Shown here: in pieces, positions 33,415-41,519 of the stretch
Position numbering within the stretch: the stretch's first letter is position 1
Layout of the letters: every line of letters begins with the position of its first letter
Made by a program: the position numbers and the translations under genes
Source: Alloboseaceae bacterium BT-24-1
GTDB taxonomy: Bacteria; Pseudomonadota; Alphaproteobacteria; Rhizobiales; Beijerinckiaceae
Length of the DNA stretch: 64,000 bases
Direction of reading: 5' to 3'
Assembly: GCA_025846845.1 (NCBI GenBank)
Contig: JAOYTL010000009.1
Location: forward strand, 186,001-250,000
Notes under the pieces: generated by a model
The model's input: the letters and a program-made list of their open reading frames with translations, nothing else
What the model was told of the DNA's origin: nothing
Databases searched by the model: none

Positions 33415-34824
33415 TCAAGATTGGACGGCCGCTCGCCAGCCGCCCTCATACTCCTCGCGGGCCACCTTGGAATAAGGAACGGGCGAAACCACTGCCCGCA
33501 TTTCGATCTGACGGTGCCGCTCGACCGTCGTCTTCCGGGTGCCGCCATCCGCTTCTCCCCAAACGACACGTACCTCGTCGCCAATCCTCACCTGGGGGTC
33601 GACCATCGCGAGGCTCAGAACGCTCTTCTCATTCCAACTATAGCCCGTGAACATGGATAGTCCGATCGTGCCGCCATCGCGACCGATGACCCGGTCATAA
33701 TTCGAGGATGCGTAATTCGCGATCGGCAAGTCGAAAAACTTGTAGGGTAGATCGCTGCCGTCGAGCAGCGACGCGAATATGCGCGCCACGTCTTCACCGT
33801 TCCAGGCCAAGGTTACCTTGTGTCGCTGCGTGCGGAGATCCAGGCGCTCCAGAGTGTCGCGACCGACGAAGTCATGGTCGAATTTGACGAACGGGCCATA
33901 TCCCAACTCATAGGGCGTAACGTAATAGTCTTCGATGTTGCTGGAGACGAAACTACCGCCGATACTTCCGGCCGCCTCGTAGCTGTCCGCTGGAAGCCAC
34001 TCTCGATAGGCCTTCAGCTCGTTCCCCGTGTAAATCGCAGGTAAGGGGGACGGGATCCAGCCGCTTTCGAGCGTGTTGGACGCATAGGTACGGCTACCCA
34101 CATGAACGAGTCCGAAGTCCCGACCCGCCTCGTCGATGGCGGCGCGAATCTCGTTGCCTTCCTCATACGGCCCCCACAGCTCGAGTCCGGGGGCGCCAGC
34201 CATTCCATGCCTGAGGGTGCGCACCTCGCGTCCCGCAATCTTCATGCGGCCCATGTTGAAGAACTTCTGCTGATCGACGGGGCCGCCGTTCAGCCTTTCG
34301 ATCGTCGCCCAGGCGTTCGGGCCCTGTATCTGGAAGCGCCAGAACTTCCGCCTGACAGGCTTGCCCATGGGGCGTGAGGGCGAGCGATCATCCCTGACGA
34401 CCTCCACGTCGTATCCGCCCGCCTTCGCCTGGTAGGTGAGCCAGTTGGCTGCGGGAGCCCTCCCAACCGATACCAGTTCATCGGGCGCCAGGTAAAACAG
34501 GATGCTGTCACCGATGACGTGCCCCGACGGGGTGACAGCTACGTATTGCTTTGCCTTCTCGGGCATGAAGCCGCGAAGGCTATTGACCGCCGTGTCCGAG
34601 ATCAGCTTGAGCGCATCCGGCCCCTTGATGAACAAATCCACCATATGATGCGATTGATCGAACAATACCGCGGTCTCGCGCCAGGCACGCTGCTCGTCCC
34701 TCCAATTCGAGAACTCGGGCGCCACCACTGGGTAGACGTAAGCACCGATCGCCGAATTTCGCAGCAGGTCGACCGGGTCGGTGGCCGCCTGGATGGCATC
34801 CTCTAAGCTCGACGGTTTGATCAT
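33415..34824 (-). CDS. ligM: vanillate/3-O-methylgallate O-demethylase, THF-dependent
   Basis: A 469-residue protein that matches LigM of Sphingobium SYK-6 along its length, with nearly identical numbering: IGAYVYPVVAPEFSNWR (Tyr31), AVLFDQSHHMVDL (Gln57, His60), VGRAPAANW (Arg122), HVGSRTYASNTLESGWIPS (Tyr247). LigM moves the methyl group of vanillate or 3-O-methylgallate to THF, giving protocatechuate or gallate and 5-methyl-THF. The ATG follows GGAGG. The metF copy behind it is a pseudogene. A CTTAA-N11-TTAAG element just upstream may be the operator of the adjacent MarR protein; no ATCGAT-type site is present here. Confidence 0.93.
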   Translation of the reverse strand: MIKPSSLEDAIQAATDPVDLLRNSAIGAYVYPVVAPEFSNWRDEQRAWRETAVLFDQSHHMVDLFIKGPDALKLISDTAVNSLRGFMPEKAKQYVAVTPSGHVIGDSILFYLAPDELVSVGRAPAANWLTYQAKAGGYDVEVVRDDRSPSRPMGKPVRRKFWRFQIQGPNAWATIERLNGGPVDQQKFFNMGRMKIAGREVRTLRHGMAGAPGLELWGPYEEGNEIRAAIDEAGRDFGLVHVGSRTYASNTLESGWIPSPLPAIYTGNELKAYREWLPADSYEAAGSIGGSFVSSNIEDYYVTPYELGYGPFVKFDHDFVGRDTLERLDLRTQRHKVTLAWNGEDVARIFASLLDGSDLPYKFFDLPIANYASSNYDRVIGRDGGTIGLSMFTGYSWNEKSVLSLAMVDPQVRIGDEVRVVWGEADGGTRKTTVERHRQIEMRAVVSPVPYSKVAREEYEGGWRAAVQS

Positions 34825-34840
34825 GATTCATCCTCCGATG

Positions 34841-34861
34841 CTTAACATGTGTAGTATTAAG
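34841..34861. promoter_or_regulatory. CTTAA-N11-TTAAG inverted repeat before ligM
   Basis: CTTAA at 34841-34845 and TTAAG at 34857-34861 face each other across 11 bases, 17 bases upstream of the ligM ATG and about 40 bases from the end of the MarR gene. The size is right for a MarR-family dimer. With such short arms it could be chance. Confidence 0.35.
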
Positions 34862-34898
34862 GGGAACCGACGTCCAGCCCCGCCGTGTCGGGATTCTC

Positions 34899-35366
34899 CT
34901 AGTTGTCTGGATTCATGCTCCCAGACGGCCCGAGCGTCTCCGTCAGCAGCGCGAGTTCGTCGAGCAACGACTTCAGCCGTTCGACGCCAAAAGCGTCGGC
35001 ATACCGGTCGAGCAAAGCGAGCGTCGTACCCGTCGTCAGATCGACGACATGGCGGCCGGTCGGCGTGATCGCCACGGCTGAACGACGTCCATCGTCCGCG
35101 TCCACTTCACGATGGATCAAGCCGCGAGCCTGGAGCTCGCGGAGAATACGGGTCAGGCTTGGCGGAAGAAGCAGTGCCGCCGAGGCAAGCGCCGATACAT
35201 CGATCGAGGCGACGTCGATCAACACGCGAAGGACCCGCCATTGTTGCTCGGTGATGCCGGCTTCGCGAAGAGTGGGACGGATCGGGGCCATGACGGCTTC
35301 TCGGGCCGCCAGCAACCTGCCTGCCAATGACGCACGATAGGGCGGTAGTTTGCGAGGGACGACCAT
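34899..35366 (-). CDS. MarR-family regulator, HpaR-like
   Basis: A 155-residue winged-helix protein. MAPIRPTLREAGITEQQWRVLRVL, SALASAALLLPPSLTRILREL and LIHREVDADDGRRSAVAITPTG match the HpaR branch of MarR, which represses homoprotocatechuate and related aromatic acid pathways and is released by the aromatic ligand. It lies just upstream of ligM on the same strand, so ligM is its nearest likely target. Confidence 0.88.
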   Translation of the reverse strand: MVVPRKLPPYRASLAGRLLAAREAVMAPIRPTLREAGITEQQWRVLRVLIDVASIDVSALASAALLLPPSLTRILRELQARGLIHREVDADDGRRSAVAITPTGRHVVDLTTGTTLALLDRYADAFGVERLKSLLDELALLTETLGPSGSMNPDN

Positions 35367-36009
35367 GCCATGTCTTGCCTTGCTCAGCCTGGGACTCGCA
35401 ATACCTTCACCCGGAATTACCGATGAAAGTCGGAGAAGGCAGGCAAAGGCCCAGGCTCCCTCTCCACGGTACGAAGCATTCGCACGACGTTCTTCGTCGC
35501 CATAGGGTCAGGTTCGAATGATCCACTGCCCAAGTGATGACGGCCCATCTCGTCCTGACGACGAACGTGATCGGATCGGGAGGGAAGGAGCTGTTGCGAT
35601 CGAAGCTCGATCAATAAGTCGCGACACGGCTGCGGACGGCGCGCTCGGAAGCGATTTATCAGAAGGTCTTGTTCCGCCGCCGAAGATTCAGAATCGCGCG
35701 CCTATGCCTGCGTCGGAGGCGGCTCGATCACCTTATTGGGGCATCGAACCGGTCAGTCATCTCGCCGGCGCGGTGAATGAGGCTCATCGGGCGCGATCGA
35801 AGGAGGAATGGCTCGCATCGAACCAGCCGAATTCATACGGGCCGACGTTCGCCTCCACGTCAGCGAACAATAGCCAAGCGTTTTTCCAGGCAACCGATTG
35901 GATGGCGTCGCAGCAGCAGGCACGTCCGCTTATCGCGGGATGGACGGCATGCTATACTGCCTCCAAACTAAAAAAGGTCCGACAAGGTCCTAGTCGAGGG
36001 GAGAGCGTC
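35367..36009. other. gene-poor region upstream of the LuxR-type gene
   Basis: A 643-base stretch. One frame is open through it into the LuxR-type gene, but the encoded sequence lacks any domain look. A TATACT hexamer at 35953-35958 followed by GAGGGGAGA before GTG 36010 suggests that it holds the promoter and leader of that gene. Nothing else was recognised. Confidence 0.4.
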
Positions 36010-36810
36010 GTGATTTTGTTTCGATCCGGTAGTGCGTCGGAAGAAGGCTACTTGGACGTCATTGCGGATATTGGTCGCGAAACGTTCCCGGCGAGTGCGT
36101 TCGCCTGCCTTCGGCAAGCGGCGCAAGCGGACATGTTCTCCGCCTTCGTCAAGTCGAATGCCGGGCAAGTGGACCTGATCTGCGCAGATGGGGCCGGAGC
36201 TGACCAGACGAGCCCGGTTGGGCTTTCCTTGCGTTACGCCAACGAATACTGGCGACGCGATCCCATGATGGAAATCCGCGTCCCAGCTGGAGAAAGCATC
36301 GTGCTCCGTCAGTCCTGGTCGAACATACCCGATCGCGATTACAGAAGCACTTGCTACCTCCATCCGCGGGTCATCGAACGGATATCCACCTGCATACCGC
36401 GCGATAAGGATGTCATCTTCCTCAACATCTATCGGCGGGAGGCGAGCGGTTGCTTCGCCGACGAAGAGCTCGAACGCTTCCATCGGGTCGCGAAGGCGGT
36501 GGCCACTTGCGCGGGCAGTCACGACCGCCTCATGCGATCGGAAACCACCGCGTTACGGCCCTCGCAGGCCGCCACTGAACGCATGCTTCGTGCCGCCGAT
36601 CCTCGTTTGAGTGTCAGGGAGGCCGAGATCTGCGCAGGCATCCTGCGCGGCGATGCGATCAAGGAAATCGCAAACAATCTGTCGCTCGAGCTCAGCAGCG
36701 TCATCACCTACAAGAAGCGAGCCTTCCACAAATTGAATATCTCCACCCGGCGGGAGCTCCAGCAGATCTACGAGCGGGGCCTCAAACGATCGCCCGTCTT
36801 GGACGGCTGA
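36010..36810 (+). CDS. LuxR-type transcriptional regulator
   Basis: About 266 residues from GTG 36010, preceded by GAGGGGAGA. The C-terminal 65 residues are a classical LuxR/GerE helix-turn-helix (LSVREAEICAGILRGDAIKEIANNLSLELSSVITYKKRAF, with KLNISTRREL). The N-terminal ~190 residues (EYWRRDPMMEIRVPAGESIV, NIYRREASGCFADEELERFH) are a sensor of unknown ligand and do not look like an acyl-homoserine-lactone domain. It leads into a VOC/hydrolase/MBL gene set on the same strand and is its probable regulator. Confidence 0.82.
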   Translation: MILFRSGSASEEGYLDVIADIGRETFPASAFACLRQAAQADMFSAFVKSNAGQVDLICADGAGADQTSPVGLSLRYANEYWRRDPMMEIRVPAGESIVLRQSWSNIPDRDYRSTCYLHPRVIERISTCIPRDKDVIFLNIYRREASGCFADEELERFHRVAKAVATCAGSHDRLMRSETTALRPSQAATERMLRAADPRLSVREAEICAGILRGDAIKEIANNLSLELSSVITYKKRAFHKLNISTRRELQQIYERGLKRSPVLDG

Positions 36811-36931
36811 GTGGGGCACGGAGAAATCAGGCGGCACAGCCAGCCTGCGATTCCTGTCCCTTAGAATGGAGGACATAGCCCAGCTCCGTTCCATCGCAGA
36901 CTGCCTCCGGTCACGCTAGAGGAGCAGCCGC

Positions 36932-37459
36932 ATGTCAGACGTTCCCCCGATCAAGGGCCTTTATCACTTCTCATTTCCCTGCCGGGACGCGGAAGAGACT
37001 CGCGCCTTCTACGAGGGGTTGCTCGGCCTCCCACTCGTCAATTTCATGCAGTCGGACAAGGTGCCCAGCACTGGCGAGGAAAAGCCCTACGCCCACATGT
37101 TCTTCGAGATGCGTGACGGCTCCTACATTGCCTTCTTCGACCTCTGCGAGAACGCGATGCCGGAACCCTCCCCGAATACTCCCGATTGGGTCATGCATTT
37201 CGCCGTAGAGGTGGCAACGGTCGACGACGTCCTCGCGATTAAGGACCGCCTGCAGGCCAAGGGCATCGAAGTGAAGGGCCTTGTCGATCACGAGTTCATC
37301 CAGTCGATCTACTTCTTCGACCCCAACGGCCTGCGCCTCGAGGTGACGACGCGCACCGAGCAGCCGGGCGTCATCGAGGAGGCGGCGCGCACGGCTCATG
37401 CTCAGATTGCAAAATGGAGCCGCTTCAAGGAGGAGCGACTAAGCATCGGCGCACTTTGA
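36932..37459 (+). CDS. VOC-superfamily protein (glyoxalase/extradiol dioxygenase fold)
   Basis: A 175-residue protein with two beta-alpha-beta-beta-beta units. Probable metal ligands are the histidine in LYHFSFPCRDAEETRAFYEGLLGLP, the histidine in WVMHFAVEV and the glutamate in DPNGLRLEVTTR. The fold covers glyoxalase I, bleomycin resistance and one-domain ring-cleavage dioxygenases; the sequence does not decide between them. It starts a three-gene set with an alpha/beta hydrolase and an MBL-fold protein, so an extradiol dioxygenase or isomerase role is possible. Confidence 0.8.
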   Translation: MSDVPPIKGLYHFSFPCRDAEETRAFYEGLLGLPLVNFMQSDKVPSTGEEKPYAHMFFEMRDGSYIAFFDLCENAMPEPSPNTPDWVMHFAVEVATVDDVLAIKDRLQAKGIEVKGLVDHEFIQSIYFFDPNGLRLEVTTRTEQPGVIEEAARTAHAQIAKWSRFKEERLSIGAL

Positions 37460-37557
37460 TCGTCTCCCGACCGCTGGCGCATCGGTGCGAGCGCAGCCGC
37501 CAGTGTTCGCCACTCCGGGCGGCTTTCCTCAGGCAACCATCAATTCAAGAGACTGCG

Positions 37558-38748
37558 ATGCAGCATAACGCGGCGCCGGCGGCCGGCTGGGACAGGATTC
37601 CGGTCATCATCCGTTTCCCGGAAAAGCTTGCCATGGTCGAGACCTATGGGTTTTCAGGCAATCAGGGAGAGATCGTACTCGAAGGGCAGCTCCTTCTGCC
37701 GAGTAACTGCCCGTCAGATACCCTCTTTCTGCTGATGCATCCGACATCGACGCTACAACTGCTGCCGATCCCGGCGGCCCTCGCTTCCTCGGGCGTCCAT
37801 GTCCTGTGCGCCGGCAGCAGATACGCAAAGAACGACAGCGCCTTGATCATGGAGAAGGTCGCTTACGACCTGGGTGCCTATATGCGTTACGCGAAGGAAG
37901 AGCTGAAGTATCGCAAGGTCGTGCTCGTCGGCTGGTCGGGGGGCGGCTCGCTATCGCTGTTCTATCAAGCCGAGGCGGAAGCCCCCACGGTCAAAGAGAC
38001 GCCCGCAGGCGAACCCTACGACCTGACAGGTGCGAACCTCACGCCCGCAGACGGGGTGATCTTCATAGCTGCCCATCTCAGCCGCGCGGAGACGCTGACC
38101 GAATGGCTCGATCCGTCGGTTATCGACGAAAACGATCCCGACGCACGCGACCCCGAATTCGACATCTACCGGGAGGGTTTCCGGAATGGACCACCGTTCT
38201 CCCCCGATTTCGTCGCGGCCTTCCGCGACCGGCAGAGACAGCGCAACGGCAGGATCACGTCCTGGGCCATCGATACCCTCGCACGGTTACGCGAGCGGAA
38301 CGACGGGGAGCGGGAACGCGCCTTCATCGTGCACAGGACGATGTGCGACGTGCGTTGGCTCGACCCGACGCTCGATCCCAATGACCGGCGCTCCGGCTGG
38401 ACCTATCTCGGCGATCCCCGGATCGCGAATTCCGCTCCAGCCGGCCTCGCACGCTTCTCAACGCTCCGATCCTGGCTGTCGCAATGGTCTCTCACCCGAT
38501 CGAACGTGACGGCGGCTCGCAATGCATCCCGCATCCGCAGGACGCCCGTTCTGCAGATCGAGAACAGCGCAGACGATGCGGTGCCGGCGACCCACAACCC
38601 GTTCGTGCGTGACGCACTCGCCACTGCCGACAAGGAGTATGTAGTGATCAAGGGCGCCACGCACTATTACGCCGGACAGCCCGAACTTCTGCAGGAGTGC
38701 CTGGAGGTCATCCGCGACTGGAGTCGACGGCATGGGTTCGCAGGCTGA
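37558..38748 (+). CDS. alpha/beta hydrolase, unknown substrate
   Basis: A 396-residue hydrolase. The start is ATG 37558, 98 bases after the VOC gene. The nucleophile elbow is GWSGGG (about residue 125), the acid is likely the aspartate in NSADDAVPATHN, and the histidine is in KGATHYYAGQPELLQE. There is a long insertion (about 140-290, containing GVIFIAAHLSRAETLTEWLDPS and an arginine-rich helical stretch) that would form a cap domain. It could hydrolyse an ester, lactone or ring-cleavage product in step with the neighbouring genes. Confidence 0.82.
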   Translation: MQHNAAPAAGWDRIPVIIRFPEKLAMVETYGFSGNQGEIVLEGQLLLPSNCPSDTLFLLMHPTSTLQLLPIPAALASSGVHVLCAGSRYAKNDSALIMEKVAYDLGAYMRYAKEELKYRKVVLVGWSGGGSLSLFYQAEAEAPTVKETPAGEPYDLTGANLTPADGVIFIAAHLSRAETLTEWLDPSVIDENDPDARDPEFDIYREGFRNGPPFSPDFVAAFRDRQRQRNGRITSWAIDTLARLRERNDGERERAFIVHRTMCDVRWLDPTLDPNDRRSGWTYLGDPRIANSAPAGLARFSTLRSWLSQWSLTRSNVTAARNASRIRRTPVLQIENSADDAVPATHNPFVRDALATADKEYVVIKGATHYYAGQPELLQECLEVIRDWSRRHGFAG

Positions 38749-38803
38749 TCGGCCCGGAAATTCCCATCGCGCGACGCGACCAACTCATCGAACAGGAAAA
38801 GCC

Positions 38804-39766
38804 ATGGTCTCCTTCGCCTCCACAGCCGACATCGCCAATCAGACGGCACGGATCGTCGAATTCGCCGAGGGCGTCTACGGCTATGTGAGCCAGCACGATC
38901 CCAACTGCGGTTTCGTCGTGGGCGACGACTACGTCGTCGTCATCGACACCCGAGCGACACCAGTCGCCGCCCGGGCATGGATCGCCGACATACGCACCGT
39001 CACGGACAAGCCGATCCGATACGCGTTCCTCACCCACTATCACGCCGTGCGCGCAATGGGGGCCTCCGCCTTCGGCGACGCCGCGATCGTGGCGAGCAAG
39101 GCTACGGGCAACCTCCTGACTGAGCGCGGCCAGGGCGACTTCGAGGCGGAGATGCAGCGCATGCCGCGCCTCTTCGAGGGTTTCGAAGAGATTCCGGGAC
39201 TGACGCGCCCTCATATCCTGTTCGACGAGGAAGTGACGATCAGAATGGGGCGGCGGCACATCCACCTGATGCATATCGGCAGGGGGCATACTGCGGGCGA
39301 CTCCATCTGCTGGATTCCCGATTGCGGCGTGCTTTTCGGCGGCGACCTCATCGAGAACCGCACGGGCATCTATTGCGGGGATGCCTATATCCGGGACTGG
39401 CTTCAAACGCTGGAGCGGCTACGAGCCTTCGCCCCGAAGGTCCTCGTTCCCGGGCGTGGCGCGCCCCTCACGACCCTCCAGGCCGTGAGCGACGCGGTCG
39501 ACAGCCACAAGAATTTTTTGGTTACGTTGCTGCGGACGGTCCAGTTGGGTCTCGACAAGGGCGCCGACCTACCGGCCTGCTACCGGCTGGCCCGGGAGCA
39601 GATTACACCTCTCTACGGTGACTGGCCGGTCTACGACCACATTCTCCCCTTCGGCGTAGCGCGCGCTTACGACGAGCTCCGCGGCCTGCAGCACCCGCAG
39701 ATTTGGACACCTGAGAGAGACCGGGCGCTGTGGAAGGCCGTCCATCCAGGCGGCACACCGTCATGA
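38804..39766 (+). CDS. metallo-beta-lactamase-fold hydrolase with altered metal motif
   Basis: A 320-residue MBL-fold protein starting at ATG 38804. The first metal motif reads THYHAVRAMGASAF, where active MBL enzymes have HxHxDH: the two histidines are kept but Asp and the last His are replaced by Val-Arg. Later ligands appear present (GRGHTAGDSI, FGGDLIEN). One metal site is therefore probably intact and the other not. Sequences of this sort form their own subfamily. It lies 55 bases after the alpha/beta hydrolase gene and ends the operon. Confidence 0.8.
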   Translation: MVSFASTADIANQTARIVEFAEGVYGYVSQHDPNCGFVVGDDYVVVIDTRATPVAARAWIADIRTVTDKPIRYAFLTHYHAVRAMGASAFGDAAIVASKATGNLLTERGQGDFEAEMQRMPRLFEGFEEIPGLTRPHILFDEEVTIRMGRRHIHLMHIGRGHTAGDSICWIPDCGVLFGGDLIENRTGIYCGDAYIRDWLQTLERLRAFAPKVLVPGRGAPLTTLQAVSDAVDSHKNFLVTLLRTVQLGLDKGADLPACYRLAREQITPLYGDWPVYDHILPFGVARAYDELRGLQHPQIWTPERDRALWKAVHPGGTPS

Positions 39767-39871
39767 GTGGCCAAACTGCGTAGTCTTCATTACGTCGGCG
39801 ATTGAACCTATCGTGTGACGCAGGGATGTGAACCAGCGGCAAAACTACGATGACCGGGGATCACACATATC

Positions 39872-39907
39872 AATGACCCTGCGCGGCCCATGCAGCGCGG
39901 GGTCATT
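39872..39907. terminator. strong hairpin after the MBL-fold gene
   Basis: AATGACCCTGCGC (39872-39884) pairs with GCGCGGGGTCATT (39895-39907) around a 10-base loop, with one internal mismatch region. It lies between the end of the plus-strand operon and the end of the broken MFS gene on the minus strand, so it could stop transcription from both sides. No T-run was seen. Confidence 0.45.
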
Positions 39908-39984
39908 GTCTTCAGATCCGATCCAGCGCCGTACGCGCGACTTCCTCGATCCCCGCCGCATCGAGTTTACAATGCCCGTAGAGC

Positions 39985-40483
39985 TGCGTCAGCGGGCGAT
40001 CAGGCTGTATTCGTCATGGATGCCGTGACGAATCGGCTTGATGTCGCAACCCTCATTGGCAGCACTTCTACGGCCTCCAAGCCCACCCCCCCTAGCTGGA
40101 AACGTATTGCTGCTCCACCTGCATAGCAGGTTGAGCAGCGTATCGATGGATTCGGCGAAGATGGTCGCCAGCGAGAATACGCCTATCAAAGCGACCTAAA
40201 GGATGATCGCCAGCTTTCGGCCGAAACGGTCAGCGATCGGTCCCAGAGCGAGCGCGCCGACCATCATGCCGATCAGTCCGATGGAGAAGACCGGCCCGAA
40301 GGCCGAGGGGCCAAGCCCCCAGCTCTTCGCCAGAACCGGCGCGACATAGGCAATCGCTTGCGTGTCGAACCCGTCGAGCACGGTGACGGCGCCGCACAGG
40401 CCGACCGTCAGCGTTGGGAACGATGTCCATCGTCCCTGGTCGATCAGCCGGTCGACATCGACCGGCGCGTCACTGGCTGTCAT
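39985..40483 (-). pseudogene. broken MFS aromatic-acid permease (AAHS/PcaK type)
   Basis: ATG 40483 follows GGGAGGAA. The N-terminal ~95 residues are intact (GLCGAVTVLDGFDTQAIAYV; the A-loop motif GPIADRFGRKLAIIL). TAG at 40196-40198 then interrupts the frame; beyond it the same frame still reads VALIGVFSLATIFAESIDTL, the next expected membrane segment, then loses similarity near 40110. A normal protein has about 440 residues, so most is deleted. It is the last gene of the hydroxyquinol operon, whose uptake may now depend on another permease. Confidence 0.85.
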
Positions 40484-40634
40484 TATTTCCTCCCATGGTT
40501 GGACAAGGCTGGCCGGCCACAGCCGACACGGAGCTGCAATCGCGGGGTGGCTGAGCCGGCCCTCGTGTTTATTCGGTGAAGGCCAGACCGGCTCCGTTTC
40601 CGAAACGGCGCCGGCGGCAGCTGGTCTGACCGGC

Positions 40635-41474
40635 TCAATCCGGGACAAGGACGAAGTCGAAAGGCGACCGCCAGGCCGCAGGCCCGCCGGCGACGCGCTC
40701 GAAGGGCGCGATCAGCGTCTTCTTGACGCCGAAGACGGTGTCGGACCCGAGATAGGGATCGTCGCCGACGAAGGTATGGGTCACCAGCCCCTGATGGCCC
40801 TCGGCCGTGACGATGTAGTGCATATGCGCGGGGCGATAAGGATGCCGGCCGAGATGGCCGAGCATCTGGCCGACCGGCCCGTCATCGGGGATCGGATAGG
40901 ACACCGGCTTGATGCCGATGAAGCGGTAGGCCCCGTCCGGCCCCGTGACGAAGACGCCGCGATTGTTCCATCTGGGCTGGATGTCCGGCTGCTGCACGTC
41001 GTAGAAGCCATCGGCATTGTCCGACCAGACATCGATCCGCGCACCTGCGATCGGCCGACCGTCGAGATCGACCACCCGGCCCTCGTAAAGACAGCTCTCC
41101 CCCTTGCCGTCGAGGCTGATGCCGTCTCCCATCTGACGGATCGGCGCGCCGGCGACATGGAAGGGACCCAACACCGTGTTCTCCGTGGCGCCCGGCGGGC
41201 GGCGGTTGTTGATCGCGTCGACCAGCATCGAGAAGCCGAGCGTGTCGGAGAGCAGAATGAACTCCTGGCGCTCGCCGCTGCAGATCCCGCCGGTTCGGGT
41301 CAGGAAGTCGATGCCGTATTCCCACTCCGCTTGCGTCAGCTGGGTTTCCTTGGCGAAGGCGTGCAAATGCCTGACTAGGCAAGCCATGACCTCGGCGAGC
41401 CGCGGGTCGATATTCTCGTCCATGCGCGCATTGACGGCTTCGGCGGAGCCTTCCTCAGTGAAGTAGCCTGCCAT
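40635..41474 (-). CDS. hydroxyquinol 1,2-dioxygenase
   Basis: A 279-residue intradiol dioxygenase. An N-terminal helical part (ARMDENIDPRLAEVMACLVRHL) leads to TVLGPFHVAGAP and the catalytic domain. The iron ligands are expected in DGFYDVQ (Tyr), SYPIPDDGPVG (Tyr) and RPAHMHY (two His). The GRHPYRPAHMH block is typical of hydroxyquinol enzymes. It opens 1,2,4-trihydroxybenzene to maleylacetate, and the reductase for maleylacetate lies 45 bases upstream in the same operon, which supports the assignment. Confidence 0.92.
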   Translation of the reverse strand: MAGYFTEEGSAEAVNARMDENIDPRLAEVMACLVRHLHAFAKETQLTQAEWEYGIDFLTRTGGICSGERQEFILLSDTLGFSMLVDAINNRRPPGATENTVLGPFHVAGAPIRQMGDGISLDGKGESCLYEGRVVDLDGRPIAGARIDVWSDNADGFYDVQQPDIQPRWNNRGVFVTGPDGAYRFIGIKPVSYPIPDDGPVGQMLGHLGRHPYRPAHMHYIVTAEGHQGLVTHTFVGDDPYLGSDTVFGVKKTLIAPFERVAGGPAAWRSPFDFVLVPD

Positions 41475-41519
41475 GTCGTTTCCTCTGTCGTCTCGTTGCG
41501 TCGACCGTCGCCGATGGCC

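Noticed and set aside
35518..36009. Upstream extension of the LuxR-type gene
   Set aside because: No domain, a TATACT element within it and a strong ribosome binding site before GTG 36010.
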